This document shows positions 23,780-32,026 of a stretch of DNA of 64,000 nucleotides, in pieces. This stretch comes from Symbiodinium natans (lineage: Eukaryota > Sar > Dinophyceae > Suessiales > Symbiodiniaceae). The DNA is taken from NCBI GenBank assembly GCA_905221605.1, contig CAJNDS010002408.1:213501-277500 (forward strand), in the 5' to 3' direction. Both the position numbers and the translations under genes were made by a program. Below the pieces are notes generated by a model that ran no database searches, was not told the origin of the DNA, and worked only from the letters and a program-made list of their open reading frames with translations. Numbering within the stretch: position 1 is the first letter of the stretch; each line of letters starts with the position of its first letter.

Positions 23780-26700
23780 TCAGGGGGGAGTAGAGGCACG
23801 AATGGCGGCAATGACATAGCAGGAGCCATCAAGTGATGCACAGTCCCGGCATGCCACAGCCTCTCGGTTGTCTTCCGTCTGCCATTGTCTGGCCCCTTCC
23901 CTCAGCCAGCAATTGTAGTGTCCCGAGTGCAGATCTGGCCCAAAATGACAGATGGCGCCAACAGCAGTGTAGGTCCGCCACTGTACATGTAGTGATTGGT
24001 CATCTGTGAAGATGGGCAACCTGAAGTCAGGTCGTATGTTTATGGGCGTGTGATCCTTGACATGCATGCTCTGCCTTACACAAAAGCGGGGTAGCTGTAG
24101 TAGGATGGCCTCAGGTGCTTCGCACAGTGCATGGGATCGTGCCTGTTGGTGCCAGGCAGCAATCAGAGAGTCCAGCGTGAGTGGGATCACTTGCTCTGAG
24201 AGTCGAGGGCCCGACCCGGACGGAATGCGTAGAAGAAAATCCCACCCACTGTCCTCAATTAGAACATCACTCTCTACGAGACAGCGTGCTTGCCACTTGA
24301 GTTTGAGGCCCATCTTCCAGTGCTTGGCACCCAGCAGGGATAGGAACTCAGCAGCATCCTGTTGACCTTTACGTTCGCGCCAAAAGGACAGAAGGACTCT
24401 CCATCTCAGATGGGAAGAGAGTGTGACCCGCCTGGAGGGGGTGGCGAGGATCAGTTGCCATAGCTCTCCTGAAGTACCCAGCCATTCAGTCAGATGACAT
24501 GGGAGGAAACAGAAGAGCCATGACACTAAGAGAAAAGAAGCGTTCATGTAACAGAAGGACGTGGTATTACTGAGAGTCAGTCCAAGTACGCGTCCAGCGA
24601 CGACTGGAGCTCTTGGTTCAAAGCGGATCTGTGCAAGGGCTCTCGCTTGATCTGACATCCGATCAGTTGAAGCGCTGAGCTGCTGCGAAGCTGGGCAAGG
24701 AGTTCGTGGGCCCTTTGGGCTTCGCTGGTCAGGACCGAGATGTCCATGAGCATCGAGAGAACAGGTCCCTTTCGTTGCTGGGAGATCGGGCGAGTGGACC
24801 GGAACCTTAGCAGGACTCGGGGGTCGTTCACCAGCTCGAAGAGTTCCTTCACTGCCAGTGGAGCTCTTTCCATTGGCAAGGGGGTGCGAGAGGTATCCTG
24901 GATCAGCTTCTGGGAGGTTGGGTCCCACTTTTGGAAACTCCACGCATTCTGATTGACCAGCCATCCGTTGTCCGTCGCCTGTTTCTGCAAGTCCATGTTT
25001 GTTGTAACCTGTTGAAGCGCTTCCATAAGGCACTGCAGGAGAGAGTGAAGCAGGCATATGCGCAGGGGTGTCTGGCCAATCCTCGTGCCTTTGTTGTGCT
25101 CTTCGTGCCACTTGTCTGCTACTTTCTGCATCGCCTGGGTCGTGGTGGTGGCACTGTTCGAGATGTACATGAGCCATCCGTAGTCCTGGCGTATGAGCTG
25201 GATTGCCTCTGCATTGCGCAGTGTCGAGCGGGCCATGGAGACCATCAGCCGAACCTCCGGATCCGCATGAGGGAGGTGCCCGCCCTGGTGCTGCGGCTGC
25301 TGTCCCTGCTTGCGTCTGTGGCCAGAGTTGAACGAGGGTGGATGTCCTTTTGGGCCTTTGCCTTTCCCCTGTTGGTGTGTACGATGCGTCTTTGGCGGTC
25401 TGGCACTGGTTTCGTCCGTCTCCATTCTTTCTGGTGGCGGCGCAGCTAGGGATGCAAGTGGGCCGAACATCTGGTCTTCCTGGAAGCATTCCAGAAACTG
25501 GGCCTGTGCCGTCATCCTGACAGCCGAGATCACGGAGAATATGCAAACACATCATGGTTCCTTGCCACAGCACTGGACACACAAGTTTGTGGGCACTTGC
25601 AGGCTTGGCCTTGGAGCCACAGAGCAAGCACGGGTATCCCTGCGAGTTGGTGCTTTTGACCAGCTTGGCAGTCTCTGAGCCATAGGCAGCAAGAAGAGCA
25701 GGGTGACTGTGTCTGAAGTGTTGTTTGATTTTGCTGATGTCGATCAGCCACGTGCCACAAAAGCCACAGTACTTCTGCAAGTGCACGGCCGTGGCCTTCC
25801 AGGTCAGAACAGCGCTGGGGCCTGCTTGTCGCACAGAGTCCCTGACTGTGTTGTCATTGATAAGGGCCGGACACTCAGGACACTCTGAGGTCGAGGCAGT
25901 GTTGTCGAGCGATGGTATTGGCTTGCTGGCACAGTGACCTCCTGTGATATGGATCGCAAGGGATGACCAAGTGGGAAAGTGGTGGTTGCAGTGCTGACAG
26001 ATAGGGAGCCCCTGACTGCTGTCAGCTTGCCTGCTGAAAGGCACCAGAGATGCTGGAGCCTGATCCGGGTGCATTCGTGTGAGGTGTGCTTTCATGGAGG
26101 CTCGAGTCGCAAAGTAGACACCACAGAATTTACAGGCATGCGTCTTGGGAGGCAGCTGGGGTTCAGGGTCCTTATCGGGCACAGTCGAGGCATTTGCGAA
26201 CTGTTCAATTAGTTCCGCTCTCCACTCTGCGCTGGGGCGATTAGAGAAGGCATCGAGAGGGTTGGTCTGCTTGCCCAGTTCCTTCAAAAGGGCATTTTCC
26301 AAATCCTGGACAGGGTCGGACATACTGCAACTGAGTAGGATGTCCTGGTTGGATTGATGGTAGATGTGTGCCGGGCTACCCAGAATGTACCGCAATTGTT
26401 TAAGGACGGCGACTCTCAGCTTCTTAGCACCCTTGTGGTTAATTCCCACACTGTCTATGCCGTACGTCGACGTGCTCCATACGCATGCTCTCCAGAGCGC
26501 AAGGCGGTGGGACAGTGTGATGTTGCTTCTCGGGGTCAGGAACTTTTTTATGCGTTTAAACATAGACCAGCCCTTACCCAGTCTGTTTGACATGGTTTGG
26601 TCAGCGCTGGAGGTAGCGGTGAGGGTAACCCCCAGGTAGGAGATTTTGCTTCCAATGGGCAGTAAGACTGTGTTTGGACCCTCTCCCAGTTTCAGAAATC

Positions 26701-29700
26701 TTTGTCGGTCAATCACACAAGTGTGTTTTTTCCTAATTTGAGCACTCTGGGTGCCTTGGTAAGTAAAAAGAACTTGGGATTTGTCAGGGTTGGCGATCAT
26801 ACCTAGTGACAAGAGTACCCGGAAGAGAACTCGCAGCTCTCGGAGGGCCTGCTCCAAGGATGCGATGTCTTCAAACCTCCAGGCAGCCAAGTGATCGTCA
26901 GCGAAGAGCGTCAGTCGTTCAGCTGACCAACCCGGCCGGATAGCTTCGTCGCATGCTTTTCCCTCCAGGGCTGAGAAGAGCAAGTACAGCAGAGGTGCTA
27001 TACAGCAGCCTTGGCGGACACCCCGTGAAGTTGCAAATTCATGATGATGGTCACCGTGCCTGACATGGCAGTGACATTGTGCATGCAATTGCAGGAGCCA
27101 GGCAATGTAGTCCTCTGGCACATGAGCCTGGAGCATGACTTCCGCCAGCCGCTGTCTCGGGACCCTATCAAAGGCTTGCGACAGATCCAGGGACACAACA
27201 AGTGTGCCGCAGAGCGCGCCTGGCTTGGCTCCCTTGAATCGATCATAGATCTTGTGGGATGTGGCCTGCTGCTGCAAGTGGGCAGTATGTAGGAAATGCG
27301 CAACGCGCCGCAATGCGCCTCGATGCGAGCGACCAGCCATGTAAGCGTACTGAGGATACTGCCTAACAAGATCTTCCACATAGGGTCGGATTCGGTCTCC
27401 TACAGCTGCAGTGACTGCTTTCCCCAGTTGACAGGTCAAGCCAATGGGTCGGAAGTCGGCCGGGCTTTTCCCCGGTTTGCCCGCCTTTAAGATAAGGGCA
27501 AGGTCAGTGTCGCTCCATGGTCGAGGGATGGAAGGAAGTCTGCCTGGGCATTGGCTGGCATTGTGGGCCTTACACAGGTAGTCAGCAATCATTGTAGGAC
27601 AGAGCCGCCAGACGACTGACGGCGGACGCAGGTGAGGCACTGCTTTGCGTAGAGGAACTTGGCGAAGTTTGGCAGCAATGTCTTGCGCTGAGAGCTGAAC
27701 CCCATGTGTGACTAGACAGACAGCACCAGCCGGGATGTCTGCAGGAGATTCAGCTTGGAAGCGCGCCTTGAAGTGGTCTGCAAAAGCTCTGGCCTCTTCA
27801 GCGGGGTCAAGCAGGACGTGATTAGCACCACGAAGCTGTGTGCGTTTCCGGACATTCTTGGGTGCAAGCTTATTGACTATCTGGTAGAGACCACGGAGAT
27901 CATGCCGATCAGCTGCAGTTTGCGCGTCCTCGAGCATGGTCCTTATTTTCTTGGCCCGAGCCTCTTTACTGTTGGCCTTGTGTTGTGCATGTAGTTTACG
28001 AAACCTGGCCCAGGCCTTCCAAGCAGCAATTAACCCACGCATGCCCCTGTCTCTACGACAATTTTTGAAGAAGTTGTAAGCACCCCACATGGTCTTTATC
28101 CCCGTGGCGACTTTCTGCTGTTGCCAGTGCGGTAGGGGCCGCGAGGATCTTTCCTCTTTGCAGTAGTATTTCTGACTGAGTGTGTAGACTAGTTCATGTA
28201 GGGTGTGGAGGGATGACTGATGCTTGGACAACTCAGTGCTCAGCTCTTCCCGGAAGGCAAGGAGTCTCGGTGATGGTTGCTTGGCCTTGGCATCTTGGAT
28301 CATGAGCTCACGGTCGATGACATTCATCGGTGTCTTGGAGGTGTGATACCATGGCCGCCACTTAAGGGACAGACTACCCTGGACCGCAAGATGGTTGGCA
28401 CCGTTTCTCCATAAGCCCACGAACCTTGGCACTGGCCCAGCACAACGCGCGAGGGAGTCAGCATGGAGCTGCTTGACCGCCAGAAAATCTATTTGTGACT
28501 GGTAGCTCCCCCACGAGAACGTGGGTTTGGCTTTGCTTCCCGACCATGTATTTAACATACATAGTTGACGATCGGCCAAAAGGGTATTGACAAGTGGGAA
28601 GTCGGGCGCACGGTCGTGCGGGGGGGGCCAGGTTTTAGGACCTATACACTTAGGGTAAGGATCAAGATGGACGTTCCAATCCCCTCCAACTAGGAGGTGA
28701 TTTCGTTTGGGGAGTTGTCCAAGTGATTTGGACAGTGCACGCCATAGCTGTTCACGCTTGGTGAGGGTGTCTGGTTTGGCTGAGTTGTAGACGTGCTGAT
28801 AGACATTGAAAATATCAAGACTGATATTCCCAATCGGTATTCGAACATGTTGCAAGCGACCAGCTATGATACTTGAGTGACGTATCTCCTGGGGATCCGA
28901 CAAGGTCTTCCTCACGATGGTGAGGAGACCCCCGTGGCGGTGTTCCTGCGATCCGGAGTGTATCAGTGTGAAGTTGGGCGACGTCCACTCTCGCTCAAAT
29001 CCCCAGTGGGATTCTTGGACTAGCAGGATATCGACGGAGGACTGCTCCAACCAGCACATGACTTCGTCGTAGTATGCTCCAGGGAGCCCGCCTGCGTTGA
29101 GAGACATCACCTGGATTCGCTTGGCATCAGACCTGGCGGACATGCGCTGTTTATATTTGCTAGGCGCAACGCGTACAGGAGTAGAGGGGCTTGCCGCAAC
29201 AAGCAGCCGACCTCGATACTTAGTCTCTCCAAGTGCCTGAGCCCTGCGACAAGCTCGAAGAAATGATCGCTTGCGTATTCTGGAGGTGTCAGCTGGGGCC
29301 GACGCAATCGGAAGTGGGTGTGGTCTGGCATGATGTTCCAGTATTGGATGGCCTTGGGTAAGCGTGGGGAAGTGCAGAAGCGCAAGAGAGACCAGAAGGT
29401 GAGATAGAGAAAGGAGTCCTGAGAGAAAGTGAGGGAAAAGGAGGGCCGGTCCGCGCTGAGGCCCGCTGCCACTAGGATTGGCAGTCGCGGCCCGCGCAGG
29501 GGGTGAGTTGACAGGTCGTTGTCCACAATGCTTCGCTGAGAAAAGAGAATGCATATAGGAGGCATCAGCTCCCTCCCTGCTTGTGGAACACAGGGAAACC
29601 CTCGTGTCTGCAACAATGTTGCCCCTGGACTTGGGACCAGGGCGGCTCGGCAATGGTCGGTGTGGTGAGCTTGAGCTTGCAGTGTGCGACCTGAGCTGCA

Positions 29701-31975
29701 AGTCTGGCTGCTTGTGTGTACCAGTACAGTGGTGTTGGTAAAGGCGTTCAGGCACTGGGTCAGACCTGATGCACGCCCGAGATGTTCGAGCAGAGGCCCT
29801 GGCAGTGCAGTCAGCATCCATGGTTGGACCTGTGAGCGTGGCAGTCTGCATAGGGAGACTACAGGTCTGAGTGGCGTTGATTGTGGGCCAGCCTGACACG
29901 TATGGTATGAATGGCTGTGGCAGTCTACATCGGTACAGTATGAAGGAGAAGGGCTCGAGCAAGCGGCGCCATGTGTTGAGGGCATTGTGCTGCCATGCCA
30001 TCCTCCTCCTTCTTAGGTAACGACCACGGCTACGCCGGTGCAGCATTGGCTGGTCCAATCTTTTTCGCGCTTGCGATGGGTAGCACCTCCTGTGGCCGGT
30101 CACCCACTTAAATCTAGCCCATGGGTGGCTTCGAGTGCGCTTGCCAAGGATGATGTCTTCCCATGTTCGCTCCATTAGGGGGATTCGGGTTCTGGCCTGA
30201 CAGACCTGCGGGGCGAGCACATCTAGTCCACCAGGGATCTCAGGAGATCTAGCATTTGGCCCCCCTGTACAAGGCCCGTAAAGGATCTCTAGTAGAGATT
30301 GTGTAGGGGGCCTGTAAGGAAGGGCCAAATAGCCTCTGGGAGCCACATTTTGCCCAGCTCGTAGGCCATTCTGATCATCACTGATGGTGCCGATAGCGTG
30401 GAGGTTTACTTCCTGGCGTGCACAGCAGGACCACATCGGAGTGTCTGGCACTGGGTTCGGCAAAGTCCGGGCGCCTGACCTGTTGTCGAGCTGCTCCACG
30501 TATTTGGTGAGGAGGTACCGCACTTGGTGATCAGGCACTCGTTCCCTTCGGAGCTCAGATTGAGTAAGGAGAGCCAAATGGTGCAGGGTGGTATGGCAGA
30601 GGTTCCTGCTGATGGTGGCCTCAAAGTCCTGACTCTCCTTCTGGAACTGTGCCGGGGTGAAGTGAGGCGCAGCTCTCAAGAACATCGCCGCATACCGAGC
30701 AAACTTGTTGGCCTGGAGTATGCTGAGCCCCGAGGTTCCCACAGTCTCCGCATCGTGTCGAGTGAGGTCATCAATCATGCTGTCGGTGACGGAGTCAGAC
30801 TGATCACGGAAAAGAGTGAGCGGAGGAGGCAGGGCATCTGAGGAACGGGGACCTGTGAGCGAGGCCGGTGCACCGATTCGCTGTGCCTTTGCCCTTGATC
30901 CTGATGATGATGGCTTTGCCTCCGAGCTTGAGTGAGGGGACCTCTTGGTGCCGCGCTTCTCCATGCTGTCATTGGACATAGCGGGCGTGCGGCCTGCAGG
31001 AGTCAGTGCAGTCCAGGGGTACAGCCGTGGGCAACGGGTCAACCGAGGCGCACACTCACTCTGGAGCAGGGCCAGCACCGTGCTGAAAGTAAACGGCTGA
31101 CGGGCAAGCTTCTCAGGACACCAGCAAGGTTGACGGTATACGCAGATCACTGGTACACTGTGCAGCGGTGACTTTATCCCTGACGCGACACAGTTGGTCC
31201 ATATGGTAGCGGAGGCATCTGGGCTTGAATTAGTTGGTGTCCAGAGGGGTCTGGGAACACCGCATATAAGGGGCTCACCGTGGAGACCCAGCAGCTGCCT
31301 CATAAGCCATCCTGACGTGGGGGCGAACTGCTCTGCTGGGAGTGAGGCAAGGGGGTGATGCACGTACATGGCACAGTGCGGCGGCAGAGTATCAAGGTTG
31401 GCTGCATACACAGGTGGGGATTCACTGCAATCCAAACGCTGTCCTGCCTCTCCCAAATTAGTCCAAGGAATGGAGATCACCGTGCCTGAGTGTAGATGCC
31501 ACCATGGCCATGGCATTTGCACGATGCAGTCTGCGGAGCCCGGCCACTTGTGAGTCAGGCCAGAGGTGTTCACCTGTTTCGTCTCTTTCCTGCAGTGCTT
31601 AACAAGGGGGGAGGCAGAGCGTGGCCAGATGCAGCGACAGTGTGCCAAGGCAGCGTCCCAACAAACTGATTGATCTTCTTCTTGGCTTCGCCTGCAGGGC
31701 AAAACATCTGGGCGTATATCAAGCTGCGGCTGCCAGACGGTTATGAGACAAGCACAGAATGTCCACATGTGTACAGAGGCCCCAGCTGAAGGGATGCGGT
31801 GTGTTGCCGGCACGGGCTGGAACATGAAACAGTGTCCTGTCACAGACACGTAAGAAGACGGATGGTCAGGGATACGCAGACTGAGCCTGAGGTGCACTGT
31901 TGACAGGTGCGGCAGCGGGAGTTGCCGTGGCATCTTGTTGGCAGTCGTCTGTCTCACCTGCAGCGAGCGAGGCAT
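23780..31975 (-). CDS. LINE ORF2: APE endonuclease, reverse transcriptase, zinc fingers, USP-like protease
   Basis: Frame of 2731 codons. Residues about 1-900 are Pro/Ser/Arg/Cys-rich with no recognised domain. About 950-1200 is an APE-type endonuclease with N960, E988, D1099/N1101 (GGDWNVHLD), D1163 and H1194; it nicks target DNA. About 1490-1760 is reverse transcriptase with D1597 (LDLSQAFD), RQGC (1654-1657) and FADD (1691-1694). Fingers of C-X2-C-X12-H-X4-H type start at C1948, C1993 and C2070, and a CCHC motif starts at C2116. About 2466-2731 is a USP/C19 domain: N2470 and C2475 (NTTSFCYMNA), QQDAAEFL from 2538, LPRF, H2686 (HSGHY) and D2702. USPs remove ubiquitin through a Cys-His-Asp/Asn triad. 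Residues about 2153-2465 are probably a shadow, because another frame (24577-25551) reads better there. The start Met is only the first in frame after a stop; true initiation is unknown. No RNase H domain was seen. Confidence 0.88.
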   Translation of the reverse strand: MPRSLQVRQTTANKMPRQLPLPHLSTVHLRLSLRIPDHPSSYVSVTGHCFMFQPVPATHRIPSAGASVHMWTFCACLITVWQPQLDIRPDVLPCRRSQEEDQSVCWDAALAHCRCIWPRSASPLVKHCRKETKQVNTSGLTHKWPGSADCIVQMPWPWWHLHSGTVISIPWTNLGEAGQRLDCSESPPVYAANLDTLPPHCAMYVHHPLASLPAEQFAPTSGWLMRQLLGLHGEPLICGVPRPLWTPTNSSPDASATIWTNCVASGIKSPLHSVPVICVYRQPCWCPEKLARQPFTFSTVLALLQSECAPRLTRCPRLYPWTALTPAGRTPAMSNDSMEKRGTKRSPHSSSEAKPSSSGSRAKAQRIGAPASLTGPRSSDALPPPLTLFRDQSDSVTDSMIDDLTRHDAETVGTSGLSILQANKFARYAAMFLRAAPHFTPAQFQKESQDFEATISRNLCHTTLHHLALLTQSELRRERVPDHQVRYLLTKYVEQLDNRSGARTLPNPVPDTPMWSCCARQEVNLHAIGTISDDQNGLRAGQNVAPRGYLALPYRPPTQSLLEILYGPCTGGPNARSPEIPGGLDVLAPQVCQARTRIPLMERTWEDIILGKRTRSHPWARFKWVTGHRRCYPSQARKRLDQPMLHRRSRGRYLRRRRMAWQHNALNTWRRLLEPFSFILYRCRLPQPFIPYVSGWPTINATQTCSLPMQTATLTGPTMDADCTARASARTSRACIRSDPVPERLYQHHCTGTHKQPDLQLRSHTASSSSPHRPLPSRPGPKSRGNIVADTRVSLCSTSREGADASYMHSLFSAKHCGQRPVNSPPARAATANPSGSGPQRGPALLFPHFLSGLLSLSHLLVSLALLHFPTLTQGHPILEHHARPHPLPIASAPADTSRIRKRSFLRACRRAQALGETKYRGRLLVAASPSTPVRVAPSKYKQRMSARSDAKRIQVMSLNAGGLPGAYYDEVMCWLEQSSVDILLVQESHWGFEREWTSPNFTLIHSGSQEHRHGGLLTIVRKTLSDPQEIRHSSIIAGRLQHVRIPIGNISLDIFNVYQHVYNSAKPDTLTKREQLWRALSKSLGQLPKRNHLLVGGDWNVHLDPYPKCIGPKTWPPPHDRAPDFPLVNTLLADRQLCMLNTWSGSKAKPTFSWGSYQSQIDFLAVKQLHADSLARCAGPVPRFVGLWRNGANHLAVQGSLSLKWRPWYHTSKTPMNVIDRELMIQDAKAKQPSPRLLAFREELSTELSKHQSSLHTLHELVYTLSQKYYCKEERSSRPLPHWQQQKVATGIKTMWGAYNFFKNCRRDRGMRGLIAAWKAWARFRKLHAQHKANSKEARAKKIRTMLEDAQTAADRHDLRGLYQIVNKLAPKNVRKRTQLRGANHVLLDPAEEARAFADHFKARFQAESPADIPAGAVCLVTHGVQLSAQDIAAKLRQVPLRKAVPHLRPPSVVWRLCPTMIADYLCKAHNASQCPGRLPSIPRPWSDTDLALILKAGKPGKSPADFRPIGLTCQLGKAVTAAVGDRIRPYVEDLVRQYPQYAYMAGRSHRGALRRVAHFLHTAHLQQQATSHKIYDRFKGAKPGALCGTLVVSLDLSQAFDRVPRQRLAEVMLQAHVPEDYIAWLLQLHAQCHCHVRHGDHHHEFATSRGVRQGCCIAPLLYLLFSALEGKACDEAIRPGWSAERLTLFADDHLAAWRFEDIASLEQALRELRVLFRVLLSLGMIANPDKSQVLFTYQGTQSAQIRKKHTCVIDRQRFLKLGEGPNTVLLPIGSKISYLGVTLTATSSADQTMSNRLGKGWSMFKRIKKFLTPRSNITLSHRLALWRACVWSTSTYGIDSVGINHKGAKKLRVAVLKQLRYILGSPAHIYHQSNQDILLSCSMSDPVQDLENALLKELGKQTNPLDAFSNRPSAEWRAELIEQFANASTVPDKDPEPQLPPKTHACKFCGVYFATRASMKAHLTRMHPDQAPASLVPFSRQADSSQGLPICQHCNHHFPTWSSLAIHITGGHCASKPIPSLDNTASTSECPECPALINDNTVRDSVRQAGPSAVLTWKATAVHLQKYCGFCGTWLIDISKIKQHFRHSHPALLAAYGSETAKLVKSTNSQGYPCLLCGSKAKPASAHKLVCPVLWQGTMMCLHILRDLGCQDDGTGPVSGMLPGRPDVRPTCIPSCAATRKNGDGRNQCQTAKDASYTPTGERQRPKRTSTLVQLWPQTQAGTAAAAPGRAPPSCGSGGSADGLHGPLDTAQCRGNPAHTPGLRMAHVHLEQCHHHDPGDAESSRQVARRAQQRHEDWPDTPAHMPASLSPAVPYGSASTGYNKHGLAETGDGQRMAGQSECVEFPKVGPNLPEADPGYLSHPLANGKSSTGSEGTLRAGERPPSPAKVPVHSPDLPATKGTCSLDAHGHLGPDQRSPKGPRTPCPASQQLSASTDRMSDQARALAQIRFEPRAPVVAGRVLGLTLSNTTSFCYMNASFLLVSWLFCFLPCHLTEWLGTSGELWQLILATPSRRVTLSSHLRWRVLLSFWRERKGQQDAAEFLSLLGAKHWKMGLKLKWQARCLVESDVLIEDSGWDFLLRIPSGSGPRLSEQVIPLTLDSLIAAWHQQARSHALCEAPEAILLQLPRFCVRQSMHVKDHTPINIRPDFRLPIFTDDQSLHVQWRTYTAVGAICHFGPDLHSGHYNCWLREGARQWQTEDNREAVACRDCASLDGSCYVIAAIRASTPP
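24577..25551 (-). CDS. Alternative-frame segment between zinc fingers and USP domain
   Basis: A frame offset from ORF2 is open from 25551 to a stop at 24577 and looks more protein-like than the ORF2 frame over the same DNA. It has Gln/Lys-rich and mixed helical segments (for example MTAQAQFLECFQEDQMFG and RQDYGWLMYISNSATT), while the ORF2 frame there is Gly/Pro/Arg/His-rich. The frame begins just after the CCHC motif and stops exactly where the USP homology starts in the ORF2 frame. A single polypeptide would need a +1 shift near 25500-25550 and a -1 shift near 24580. I see no classical heptanucleotide slippery site at the second point. One-base indels, sequence error and recoding are all possible. 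I do not recognise a domain. The first ATG-type start in frame is internal, so this is better seen as a continuation than a separate gene. Confidence 0.6.
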   Translation of the reverse strand, partial: CVCIFSVISAVRMTAQAQFLECFQEDQMFGPLASLAAPPPERMETDETSARPPKTHRTHQQGKGKGPKGHPPSFNSGHRRKQGQQPQHQGGHLPHADPEVRLMVSMARSTLRNAEAIQLIRQDYGWLMYISNSATTTTQAMQKVADKWHEEHNKGTRIGQTPLRICLLHSLLQCLMEALQQVTTNMDLQKQATDNGWLVNQNAWSFQKWDPTSQKLIQDTSRTPLPMERAPLAVKELFELVNDPRVLLRFRSTRPISQQRKGPVLSMLMDISVLTSEAQRAHELLAQLRSSSALQLIGCQIKREPLHRSALNQELQSSLDAYLD

Positions 31976-32026
31976 CGAGTGTAGTGGCTGGGACGTTTGC
32001 AGGGCGCACGCAACCGAGGGACAACA

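Noticed and set aside
29107-29985. Overlapping 292-codon minus-strand frame as a separate gene
   Set aside because: The ORF2 frame over the same DNA leads without break into the endonuclease domain and has a basic, protein-like lead-in, so the other frame is more likely a shadow in stop-poor DNA.
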